A stretch of 64,000 bases of DNA from Paracyclopina nana (Eukaryota; Arthropoda; Copepoda; Cyclopoida; Cyclopettidae): assembly GCA_019096065.1 (NCBI GenBank), contig JAGUCH010000005.1:6386001-6450000 (forward strand), written 5' to 3'. A program made the translations under genes and the position numbers. Below, piece after piece: positions 55,659 to 64,000 of the stretch. How positions within the stretch are numbered: position 1 is the first letter of the stretch; each line of letters starts with the position of its first letter. Below the pieces are notes generated by a model. The model saw only the letters and a program-made list of their open reading frames with translations, had not been told where the DNA came from and made no database searches.

Positions 55659-56093
55659 TTTGGTGTGGCTAACTCATAACATGGCCAATTTTGGGGCAAT
55701 GTCTTCCTGACTTGTTTCGTTAACTTTGTCAGGACTTAGTTCGATAACTTTTGGCTATTTATTGGCTTGTCTAACTGCAGACTGGAGTAACCTTTAGAAG
55801 CAAAATTTACTCACTAACTTTTGGCTTACCAGAAGACAAGACTTGATTTTTGCTTAGATTTGCTTAGCTTAGACCACTACGGCTCGGCTAAATTTTGGAC
55901 TTGATTTGCCTACTTAAAGCAAACTTTTACCTATATCTGTATTTGGTGAAAGCTTTTGGTTCATTCCTATCTGTTTCTTGAATAGTGACATGGGTAAGGT
56001 TATTTTATGCGAGTCCTATTCACCGCCATTTCAACCTAGTACGCAAAACAAATCTGCCGTAACCATACCACGATCAAGGGCTTTACTTTTTTA

Positions 56094-56314
56094 GGCTCGG
56101 TTCATCTACAAAATTATGGCGTAATTTTGAGCAAAATTACGCTGATATTTGCCAATTTGAGAGGGGACGAAACAACTTTTTTAATTTTTTTCCTTGAAAT
56201 TGTACTATTAAACTAAGGCTAATCAAAAATATTCTGCCAAAAACCCTGAACTTTTCTCTGTTCAGTAATAAATTATGCCATAATTTCGGCCGTAATTTGT
56301 AGGTGAACCGGGCC
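56094..56314. mobile_element. PIF/Harbinger-type MITE (221 bp, TTA duplication)
   Basis: Termini GGCTCGGTTCATCTACAAA (left) and the complement GGCCCGGTTCACCTACAAAT (right) are flanked by TTA on both sides (56091-56093, 56315-56317). A TWA duplication with GG-starting termini is characteristic of PIF/Harbinger. The interior is AT-rich and non-coding. Confidence 0.82.
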
Positions 56315-56453
56315 TTAGATGTAAATGCTAACTATGGGCATGAGCGCACTACGATGGTGAGTAAAATTGTCCTGATGTGTATGTAAATGGAGAAAAATCA
56401 AAATGCTTGCAGAAATTGCAAGAAATCCATGATCAGACAATTTGTGTACTTAC

Positions 56454-56650
56454 CCATCGCGGTTGTAGTTTCGTCTCTTCTTGTTTTTTCCACTCTTCTT
56501 GCCACTTTTGGCTTTTGAATCTGCCTTCCTAATCATCTTCTTCAGGGACATGGCTTTGGCAAAATCAGCAGCCGACTTTTTCCCAGTTTCCTCTGCTATC
56601 GGTGGATTTTCATTTTCTTCGCCACTTTTGTCAGACTCGTCCGCAGACAT
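56454..56650 (-). CDS. Lys-rich, acidic first exon, possibly an alternative DNAI2 start
   Basis: ATG at 56650 opens 65 codons ending at a good donor (GATGG|GTAAGT). The reading is acidic, then strongly basic: MSADESDKSGEENENPP, FAKAMSLKKMIRKAD, KSGKKSGKNKKRRNYN. Its phase (two bases left over) fits the acceptor of DNAI2 exon 2 (one base, giving ...[14 protein letters not shown]), as does the short exon at 55196-55171. Human DNAI2 lacks this extension. It could equally be the first exon of another minus-strand gene with short 3' exons that I cannot identify. Confidence 0.5.
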
Positions 56651-57551
56651 GGTTGTAATGCGGCAAACTACTAAGAATGGCTTCAAGCAAAATTAACTGC
56701 ACAAGTCAACTTCGAGAAAAAAGTTAGGCGAGTGCTGAGCTCCAGTTGAGCTACTGCATAAGAAAGACATGAGACAAAGCACCGTCTATTCAAATCCCCT
56801 ATTATGCCTTTCACGAAAGCAAATAGGGAAGTATGCATGTTTCGGTCGACATGCCTTAAAGACAACGAAGTTAGTTCAAATTTTTAGAGTTTTTAAGCTA
56901 ATCAGTTTCAACTCAAGGTTGAGCAAGCTTTTTGTATGAGTCGAGCAATAGTAGCCAATGTCGTGCTTTCGCCAATAAAGTGCAGACGAGTTGGTAGCAG
57001 TAATCTACTTCCACTCACATGGGCATTATCTAACCATAATAAAGGGGGCTCTCTAAAATTAGAAGGGCAAACATAGCTGCATTGTTATTCAAAATTGACC
57101 CAACAATCCTCAAGCTTTCCATCTTAACCTAATTCCTGCACCTTAGCATAAGTCGAGATGCACATGTTTTCGAATTTTGTATTTTTAAAGTGTTGCGTAA
57201 CAAAAGTATCATCTCTTGCGCGAGCGGCAGTCACACAGAAAACTCACAATTCAAACATACCGAATCTTGAGAAATGAAATTAAACTTAAAAATACGCGTA
57301 AGTACACACACAGATGATGGCCATTTCTAAGAGGGCATAACAATTTTCGACTGGGAAGACTTTTGCACGGCTTGCTGACTCTTTGTTCTCATAAAAGTAA
57401 TAGGTGATGCAAGGGTTGCAATTAAAACATCACAGCTCATTCGGGTCGCGAAAACACTAAAAAGTTGCTGCAAAATGTGAGGCCTTTGCGTTGATTGAGA
57501 CAATAAAAAAGTGACACGGGTATTCCTCTTCCACCTTCTTTTGTGAGCTTA
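56651..57551. other. Gap between LMAN1 3' end and the 56454 exon
   Basis: About 900 bp, AT-rich; no gene, RNA or repeat recognised. Confidence 0.4.
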
Positions 57552-60500
57552 TCAGTAGTATTTCTTGGCAGCTTTCTCTCTTCCATCCCTGAAATAGCAA
57601 CGGATTGCTTTTGGCCTGTAAAGCTAGCGATTGTTCTCACCTGTACATCATGTAGGCGATCAATATGATCAATTGGACAAGCAAGAGAGCTGCCAAGACC
57701 GTGGTACTGACACAGCTTCCCTGAGGACATGGACTCGATGCGATTTGCTGAGCTGTTTGGCTAAAGTCTTTCTTGACATTGTTCAAGCTGTCACGGATTT
57801 CCTGAAGAAGAAAACAAAGCATGACTCACGCCCGGGCATAACAGATCTCATTTTTGGTTACCCTGATCATCTGCTGGTTATCATAGGCTCCTCCGGCACC
57901 ACCGACTTGCTGAGCCGATCCCGTTCCTCGACTAAGCAATTGGCCTGTTTTCGAGTGAATGTCAGTGACCAAGTTCCTGAAAGCAAAATTGATTCTTCCT
58001 AACTTGAGCTATGTTTCTGCTGATAACGAGCCCATTTTGTCGTTCACAGAGAAAAGGAAGAGAGTTCTTATCAAAATCAAGCAAACAGAGACTTACAGCA
58101 CGTAAAACAGCGCTGAACCTTCGTACGCACAAATAAAGGAAGTCGGGGCGACATTAGCTACATCCTCCCCACAAGGGATTCGAGTGAAGCAAGTTGGCCT
58201 TTCAGAGCAGGTAAATTTGAAGGACTCATAGTTTTGTGCAGCATGCACCCTCGTAAAAAACAGAGTCAAGTTAAATGCAGCCTTTTTTGAGTGGCAATTC
58301 AAGGAGCCCAGCAAAGTGCTATTACTGCGAAAATCGTTGATGAAAGGAAGTGGAGCAGCACTGTAACAGCTAATCATGCTTCGCTAGTGAGCTTGTTAGC
58401 ATTAACGCATATGCGCGAAAAGTGCAAACAGACTTTATCAAGGTGTGATTTGTCGCTTTTGGCTTTAGTCTCGATCGACCTCGCGGCATGGACAACTATG
58501 GTAGTCAGCAGGATCACCGAGGCCACGAATTTCGAAATGCAGCTGGTGGGACTTCGGCGGAAAACAACCAACAGATTTTGTATGTGGACAGCTGGTAAGA
58601 GACGTGACCAACCAAAACATAATGAAAGTACATCGGTGTACTTTCAGCTTCTCTCATAGCGAAGAAGAGCTCACAGACTATCTTTTGCCAAACAATGACG
58701 AAATAATAAGCTCCAGAATTGGCCCACAAAACGGGTACAATCATTCAAGGTGAGTGCACTCTCAAGTTAGCTGTTGATCATAAATGAGGAGAACAACAGA
58801 CCTTCTCATTGCTTAGCTAAAAATACAATACTTTTGCCTCCATCTCTCGTCAACGCTGCATAACATGGACTTTTATGAGATGCAGGAAAAACTTCTACAA
58901 TGACTTAGGGCAATTTTTTCAGAAACACAATTGTGTCAGGGAATGGAACGCTCTTAGATCAAGCAAAACTAGACAAAAAGCGAGAGCGGAACCGGATTGC
59001 AGCCTCCAAGTGCCGACAGCGAAAGCTGGAGAAAATTCAGACCCTGGGTAAGGCAAAAGCTACATTACGCATCCTCAATTGGAATCTTAGTCCTTCCTGG
59101 ATTTCTAGAAGAGCAAGTGTTTCGTTTGAAGAAGGAGAACGAGGAGCTGCGTTGCCTGTCAGAACGGCTACGAGAAGGGCTCGACAAGACAAAAGCACAG
59201 CTCGACTTTCACCACAGAAGCGGCTGCTCTGTGGAGTGCCCACTCCTAGAGGTGATTTCAGAAAGCCATTAAGTTTCGGCAAAGACCTACTACACCCTTT
59301 TTCTAGCCGATCGCTCTTCCACCCTTTCAAGCAGCTTCTTCCGTCATGGAGGCGAAGCTCAGCCCGCCAGATTCAACATGTCTTTCATAGTAGCTTACTT
59401 GATGTCTCTGGAAGCACCGACAATCTCTCTCTGGTTGGCCAAAACTGCGTTTACTTCATCCCTCCTGATGGTGTCGATCTGAACTGGCTGCCCACCACTC
59501 GCTGATCCTTGTGGAGCAGTCGCCACGCCACCTCCCTACAAATGTTAGTATTACTTGACTGCAACATATAGCGAGAAGCGCATGCAGATGAAATGTACCA
59601 CTGAAATGAGGGACAGGGTCCTCTCCTGTCTACCGATGATCTCGTCCATTTTCCGATGCAAATCCGTCAGCACCTCTCGCATGGCAGCCTGGCCCTGATA
59701 GATTTGCTGCAACTCCTTGTCCTGGTCCGAAAACCAGTTCTCCCAGTCATCTAAATCAGTCTTTTTGGCATGCGCAGCAGCCTCCTCGGGGTTTTCCTTG
59801 GCCCACTGCTCCTTCTGCTGCTGCAGCTTCACTTGGTACTGCTCGAACTCGGCCTCGAACTTCTTGCTCTCGGGATCGTTGAGGTCCCCACCGCCGAGTT
59901 GAGCCGCCGAGTCCGGCGATCGTAGGGAAGACACGGAGAACTTGAGCACGTCATGGTCGTCGGCGAGGCCTCCTGTGGCCGCGGATATGCCGAAGAAGCC
60001 CGTCTTAGGCAGCACCACGTTCTCGATCCTCATACACATTTCATAATCCTTATCGTTGTTGCTCATGCCATTATGAAATTGTACGGAGAGCGTGTTCTTG
60101 AAGTACTCGATCTTAGCGCGGACGGCGAAGGGCTTGTTGCGGAAGTCCCTGAGGCAGCCGGCCAGTTGCTGCGTCGAGCCGTCCTTTTGGTGGTCGTAGG
60201 CCTTCGTGCCGTCGTTCACCATCGCCATTATGTAGGGGTTGTTGTGCTTGTTGTCATTGTCGAACGAGTCGAAGAAGATGCCGAGACCGTTCCACAGGTC
60301 GGAGCTACCGAACACGGGGCCCTCGAAGCCCTTGTTGACGGTGTACCAGAAGGCGAGGCCGTCGGCGCCGATGCGTCCTCGGCCGGTCACCCGGAACTGC
60401 AGCTCCACTTCCCACCAATCGAAGTTGGTCGGAAGCCGACTCCAAATCATGCCCTTTTGGCTCCTCAGCGACGGCGTGATGCGGACGCTCTCCTCGCTCG

Positions 60501-60750
60501 CGATGGCATCTGCAGGAGCAAAAACCCACCAAAGTAACGAAAGCGATCAAGCCATTTACCCATACTCACTGCCGCTGTACTCGAAAAAAGGCACGGTCCC
60601 ATCCTTCTGAGCCAGATAGGGGGGCTTGAAGCTGTACTTGTACTCGAAGCGGCGGTGGACTTCTCCTCCATTCTGGGCGACGGATGAGGCCAAGAAGCAG
60701 ACCAGGCCGAGGACCAAGGGGATCCGGCCTCCAAAACAAGAGGCCGTCAT
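57552..60750 (-). CDS. LMAN1: LMAN1/ERGIC-53 cargo receptor lectin, complete
   Basis: Exons (minus): 60750-60570, 60509-59599, 59535-59399, 57976-57862, 57801-57641, 57588-57552; 513 aa (human 510), phases consistent. Signal peptide (IPLVLGLVCFLASSVA), then the L-type lectin domain (about 33-260: FEYKYSFKPPYLAQKDGTVP, VTGRGRIGADGLAFWY, FGSSDLWNGLGIFFDSFDND, GISAATGGLADDHDVL), a Glu/Gln-rich coiled coil, a luminal Cys pair (CPQGSC), one transmembrane helix (TTVLAALLLVQLIILIAYMM) and a cytosolic tail ending KKYY. KK is the COPI retrieval signal and the terminal aromatics the COPII export signal (KKFF in human). It carries glycoproteins from ER to Golgi. The exon 2 donor could be 59599 or 59602. 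Intron 3 (57977-59398) contains an antisense Jun-like gene. Confidence 0.94.
58488..59272 (+). CDS. Short Jun-like bZIP transcription factor nested in LMAN1 intron 3
   Basis: Exons 58488-58594, 58648-58749, 58923-59047, 59109-59272; 165 aa, all phases agree. The basic region KKRERNRIAASKCRQRKLEK contains the Jun-type NRIAASKCR core. The leucine zipper follows (LEEQVFRLKKENEELRCLSE, LREGLDKTKAQL), then a Jun-like tail (HHRSGCSVE). The N-terminal 80 residues are short and polar, with an acidic stretch (HSEEELTDYLLPNNDE) that could act as an activation region. No Jun delta/JNK-docking motif is recognisable, and the protein is about half the length of typical Jun (human 331). It should dimerise with Fos/ATF partners on AP-1 sites. 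The gene lies wholly within an intron on the opposite strand. A Jun paralogue or a reduced Jun are both possible. Confidence 0.85.
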
Positions 60751-60758
60751 GTCAACCA

Positions 60759-60908
60759 ACTGAGGAGCAGAAAGATGAACGTGTCACTCAGTTCTCACTT
60801 CGACTCAGCCACCCAATCAACGTGTTTGTTTTGCCCGTCTGTTCGCTCATTGGTCCACCGGCTCTGACATCCGGACACAAAAAAGAGCGCCAAATTCAAA
60901 AATTTATT
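60759..60908 (-). promoter_or_regulatory. Intercistronic AATAAA and splice acceptor before LMAN1
   Basis: On the minus strand AATAAA (60908-60903) lies about 50 nt after the 75-codon ORF stop. A pyrimidine-rich acceptor (ctttctgctcctcag) ends at 60760, nine bases before the LMAN1 ATG. The arrangement mirrors the UBASH3-GNB1L junction. Confidence 0.5.
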
Positions 60909-60957
60909 TCGACTTTCGACCAACTGGCCAGAGAGGAGGATGTAAGTTTACGATCGA

Positions 60958-61185
60958 CTACAAGGTGAAGCGTACTCGCAGGGGCTCACGGCGATTCCCG
61001 TATCCCGCTGTCTTCTCGTCGTCCTCGCTCCAGACGGTCTCTTTGGCCAACGCAACTTTGAGCCCTTCTCGCAAAAGATCCGGTCTCAAGAGGCACTTGT
61101 GCTGCTGCTCCTCAACTTCCAATTTAGCCTCCATGACGGATTTGAGGGCCGAAAATCCGAGGAGTGAAAAGTGGTTATTTTTCAT
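60958..61185 (-). CDS. 75-codon ORF between UBAP1 and LMAN1, unknown
   Basis: ATG at 61185 in good context (CGCCATGA), stop at 60958. The reading is charged and soluble: KLEVEEQQHKCLLRPDLLRE, ETVWSEDDEKTAGYGNRREP, ending LRVRFTL. It begins 63 nt after the UBAP1 stop, with a TAG acceptor (61204-61205) 18 nt before the ATG, and ends 207 nt before the LMAN1 ATG. Composition and position argue for a real small gene in an operon-like set; no family is recognised. A second in-frame ATG (18th codon) could be the start. Confidence 0.5.
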   Translation of the reverse strand: MKNNHFSLLGFSALKSVMEAKLEVEEQQHKCLLRPDLLREGLKVALAKETVWSEDDEKTAGYGNRREPLRVRFTL

Positions 61186-61248
61186 GGCGGCGAACAGGAA
61201 TAACTAACGGTTAACGCCGAGCGGTTTGACGGAATAATATTGTATATT

Positions 61249-62487
61249 TTATTTCAGCAATTTCTCGAGAGCTTTGTCGTGATCCAACTTGGTGCCGACC
61301 AGAGCCTCGTGGATGGCTACTCGATCGAAGCCCAACTCCTCCAGCTGATGAAAGGCGGACAAATGTTTGACAGACAAGTCCTCGTCCAAGTTATGCATGG
61401 GAATCACATATTCGATCTCGGCGGTGGAGAATCGCCGATGAGCAGCTGCCAACTTATCGACCAGGAGACAAAAGTTGATAATTTTTTGACGATCGTCGCC
61501 CAGGCTTTTGCACCCCTTCACCACTCGCTCCAAGCTGAAGCCCATCTCGCTGATCTGCCGGCAAACCTCCTGGCTGGATTGTGCCAGGTCCGATAATGCC
61601 TTGGACCCGTCCAGGTCGGGCCAGGGCACCCAATCGTCCATGACATTTTTCGGAACGCGAGGCGGGGGAGTTTGACTGTTTTTTCTCTCGTCGAGCTTCA
61701 TCTTCTCGAGGGCATCAGCCTCCTTCTTGATCTCAGCCATGATGTCACCAAGGCTTTTGGAGCTCTTCATGTCAGCCGCAGACTCTGCTTCTACTGCAAC
61801 TGCTGAGGGGAGTGCAGCGTAGCCTTGGACTGGAGGGTAGTAAGGGTAGCTCTGTTGATACGCCATTGGCGCGAAGTATGTGGAATTTACGGATGCTGCT
61901 GCTGAGTACACAGGAGGCGTTGAGTACGAAGATGACGACGTGGAGGTGGAGGTCTGCAAAACGGCAGCCAGCTCTTGCATGTCGTTGAGGGTCAAAAGCT
62001 CGGCCTTTTCGAAGGGATCCGATTCAGCCTCGAATTCAGAAAAGTTGATGTTGGCCGGTGGCAGCCTCGGAACTGCGTCAGGCGGCGCCTCCGTCGGCGA
62101 AGCCTCTTCATCGTCATCTTGCTCCTCCTTTTGTGCGACTTCCTCTTCTTGCCGTCTCTCTTCTTTTTCCTCCTCCTCCTCCTCCAATTTGTTCAGCTCC
62201 TCTTTCTCGAGTTGATCATTGGCACGCTTGGCCTCTTTCTCAGCCTCCAAATCCGCGAGGGTCCGGATGGCCTGCTCCTCAAGCGATCCGATTTTGGAAA
62301 TGAGTCGATTGCAGTGGTCGCCCAGTCCCGAAGAAGGTAGAGGGGTCGCCAGCAGGGCTTCAACGCGCGAAAAGTCATAATTAGCCACGGCCTCAATGCG
62401 AGGATCGAGTTGGAAGGGAACCCCATCCAGATAAGAAAAACCAAGGCCGTCGAGAGCACGATCCAAGTCGACAGAATATGAGGCCAT
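61249..62487 (-). CDS. UBAP1: UBAP1, ESCRT-I subunit
   Basis: A single exon of 412 codons. The N-terminal UMA-type motif (GFSYLDGVPFQLDPR, about 15-30) is the ESCRT-I/VPS37-binding hallmark. Next is a long Glu/Lys-rich coiled coil (about 75-125), a Pro/Ser/Tyr-rich linker with a Tyr/Pro cluster (YQQSYPYYPPVQGY), and a C-terminal SOUBA-like helical domain (about 300-412: VCRQISEMGFSLERVVKGCK, FHQLEELGFDRVAIHEALVG). UBAP1 recruits ubiquitinated cargo to ESCRT-I at endosomes. Its AATAAA overlaps the stop codon (61253-61248), and the next ORF starts 63 nt on. Divergent from SSB across 233 bp. Confidence 0.88.
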   Translation of the reverse strand: MASYSVDLDRALDGLGFSYLDGVPFQLDPRIEAVANYDFSRVEALLATPLPSSGLGDHCNRLISKIGSLEEQAIRTLADLEAEKEAKRANDQLEKEELNKLEEEEEEKEERRQEEEVAQKEEQDDDEEASPTEAPPDAVPRLPPANINFSEFEAESDPFEKAELLTLNDMQELAAVLQTSTSTSSSSYSTPPVYSAAASVNSTYFAPMAYQQSYPYYPPVQGYAALPSAVAVEAESAADMKSSKSLGDIMAEIKKEADALEKMKLDERKNSQTPPPRVPKNVMDDWVPWPDLDGSKALSDLAQSSQEVCRQISEMGFSLERVVKGCKSLGDDRQKIINFCLLVDKLAAAHRRFSTAEIEYVIPMHNLDEDLSVKHLSAFHQLEELGFDRVAIHEALVGTKLDHDKALEKLLK

Positions 62488-62720
62488 TTCGTTTGTTTTT
62501 AATTTTCAATCTTTCTTAGTCAGCTAATGTCAAAGTTACCAGATATTGTGATACAATCAAGCATAGATTGTGGCTTTTTGTAGCACTTGAGCAGAGTTTT
62601 CCAAAATAAGGCACAGTAACTCTGTCCGAACGAAAACACAAAACATAAAATACACGGCGGCGAGAAATCGTCCTCTGATAAATCGCTGAGAATCTTTGCA
62701 ATCCATCCATAGTTGAAGAA
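62488..62720. promoter_or_regulatory. Bidirectional promoter region UBAP1 / SSB
   Basis: Only 233 bp separate the two divergent ATGs, so both promoters must overlap here. No TATA box or recognisable motif was seen. Confidence 0.5.
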
Positions 62721-63897
62721 ATGACGGAGGGCGACCATGTTAAAGCTTCCACCGGAGGCGAATTGAGTAGCTTGGAGAAGGATATTGTCAAACAGGTTAG
62801 AAGGCCCACTTTTTCTATTGGTCGCTTAATTATGATTTCCTAATTGTTAGATGTCCTACTACTTCGGAGACTTCAACCTACCACGCGACAAGTTCTTACA
62901 AGAGCAACTCAAGGAAAACAAAGAGGGCTGGATCGACATGAGTGTCATGCTCAAATTCCAGAGGCTGTCGAAGTTGAGTAGCGATCCAGATGTGATATTG
63001 CAAGCCATGAAAAAGGCCGGCGACAACATGATCGAGGTTGACCTGGAGAACAAAAAAGTTCGCCGCAATCCTGAACTGCCCCTGCCTGAGGAAGAAGGCG
63101 AAGAGGCTCGGAAGGCCAAAACCGTGTACTGCAAAGGTTTTGAGAAGGAGGCTACCTCACTCGATGATCTCCTCGCATTCTTTAACAAATATGAAGGAGT
63201 GATTCACGTCAACAGGAGGACCTACCCCGACCGCAAGGACAACACTCGCCACTTCAAGGGCTCCGTCTTCGTCACCTTCAAGGAGAAGGCCAATGCCGAA
63301 GCCTTCTTGGCCATGGAGTCGGTCAAGAATCCTGAGGGCGAAGAGTTAGTACGGAAGTGGCAGGCGGCCTATTTTGAAGAGAAGCTTGCTGAGCGCAAGG
63401 CTAAAAAGGAATCCGGCAAGAAGGCGCCATCCAAAGGTAACGACGATAATGGCACTGTCGCTGCTGCTGTTGCCGAGGAAGAGCCTGCAAAAGCCCTTCC
63501 AAAAGGAGCCGTTTTGTTTATGGACGGATTCAAGAACGATACCATGCGGGAGGACATCAAAGCCGTTCTGAAGGACCAGTTTGACGTTGCCCACGACGCC
63601 ATAGCGTTTATCGATTTTGAAAAAGGTCAAACCTCTGCCCATGTCCGCTTCAACGAAGAAAGCGCTGCCAAGGAGCTGGCAGACAAGATTCGCGAAAAGT
63701 TGGGAGACGCGGAAAAGCTGAAGGTGAAGGAGGCTGACATTTCCCTGCGCGTCCTTGAGAGTGAGGAAGAAGACAAGTACCTTGAAAAGGCCGCTAGTGA
63801 CATGAAGCTTCGCAAGGAGAAAAGTAAGGGCCACAAGCGCCGTCATCATGGTGGTGGCCGCGGCGGCGGTCGTGGAGGAAAGCGAGGTCGATACTAA
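62721..63897 (+). CDS. SSB: La ribonucleoprotein (SSB), complete
   Basis: Exons 62721-62795 and 62851-63897; 373 aa (human La 408). The join (IVKQ|MSYYFGD) reconstructs the La motif (about 18-100: SYYFGDFNLPRDKFLQEQL, GWIDMSVMLKFQRLSKLS). RRM1 follows (about 110-190: KTVYCKGFEKEATSLDDLL, FKGSVFVTFKEKANAEAFL), then a Lys/Ala linker, a second RRM (about 225-320: AVLFMDGFKNDTMREDIKAV, SAHVRFNEESAAKELADKI) and a basic RGG tail (HHGGGRGGGRGGKRGRY). La binds the 3' oligo-U of RNA polymerase III transcripts and protects and folds tRNA precursors. The upstream ATG at 62721 gives the canonical N-terminus; 62851 is only an internal Met. Confidence 0.95.
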
Positions 63898-64000
63898 GCC
63901 AGAATTTAGTTTTACGCAAACTAAAACCTTTCCAATGTTCGTAATCAAGTAATGTTTTTTTTGAATAACCCGAATCAGCTAGGGAAAGTTGAGCCGAAAA

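Larger units (their letters stand above)
55197..56453. other. DNAI2 upstream region or first intron, with two inverted-repeat elements
   Basis: If the 56454-56650 exon belongs to DNAI2, this is its first intron. It holds a hairpin (55575-55658) and a MITE (56094-56314). No gene was seen. Confidence 0.45.

Noticed and set aside
1-64000. CRISPR arrays, bacterial operons or riboswitches
   Set aside because: The window is eukaryotic (introns, AATAAA signals, metazoan gene families). The tandem arrays have degenerate units without constant repeats and unique spacers, so they are not CRISPR.

Overview
The window is animal nuclear DNA. It has multi-exon genes with mostly short (about 55-60 nt) GT-AG introns, metazoan gene families and a heavy load of mobile elements. 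The glutamate decarboxylase resembles arthropod Gad1 proteins more than vertebrate GAD1/GAD2, and a BEL/Pao-type LTR element is present, so an arthropod (possibly crustacean or a basal hexapod) is my best guess. An intact-looking axonemal dynein intermediate chain (DNAI2) suggests a species that still makes motile cilia or flagellate sperm. The exact taxon cannot be read from the window. All exon structures were assembled by eye from open frames, GT/AG sites, reading-phase agreement and protein similarity.

Layout, left to right: 5' part of RINT1 (minus, runs off the left edge); complete 11-exon TTC39 gene (minus, 4128-11132); a 5 kb gene-poor stretch; UBASH3 and GNB1L in tandem with operon-like spacing (plus, 16359-19440); RAB8 (minus) divergent from MUL1 (plus); a membrane-anchored LNR (Lin12/Notch repeat) protein (plus, 23049-24734) carrying a foldback-type insertion in an intron; complete 9-exon Gad1 (minus, 25756-30945); a small secreted Thr-rich protein (plus, 31798-32136); a 6.6 kb transposon nest (32690-39250) with tandemly duplicated tRNA-like pairs, palindromic MITEs and a young gag-only BEL/Pao-like LTR element with identical-looking LTRs and a TATGG target duplication; MKK3/6 (plus); an ankyrin protein with some IkB-like features (minus); DNAI2 (minus, 44040-55196 or 56650), whose 6.3 kb intron is almost wholly repeats and whose 2.6 kb intron hosts a second, antisense ankyrin gene; LMAN1/ERGIC-53 (minus, 57552-60750), whose intron 3 hosts an antisense Jun-like bZIP gene; a 75-codon ORF; UBAP1 (minus); and SSB/La (plus), divergent from UBAP1.

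The most distinctive theme is a set of foldback elements whose inverted arms are arrays of degenerate 15-25 bp repeats, each element with its own repeat word. One (47097-48782) has a clean 9-bp target duplication and a matching empty site about 1 kb away. The second theme is operon-like gene order: UBASH3-GNB1L and UBAP1-75-codon ORF-LMAN1 show AATAAA followed by a 3' splice acceptor just before the next ATG, as in polycistronic units resolved by spliced-leader trans-splicing. The third is nesting of short antisense signalling or transcription-type genes inside introns of DNAI2 and LMAN1.
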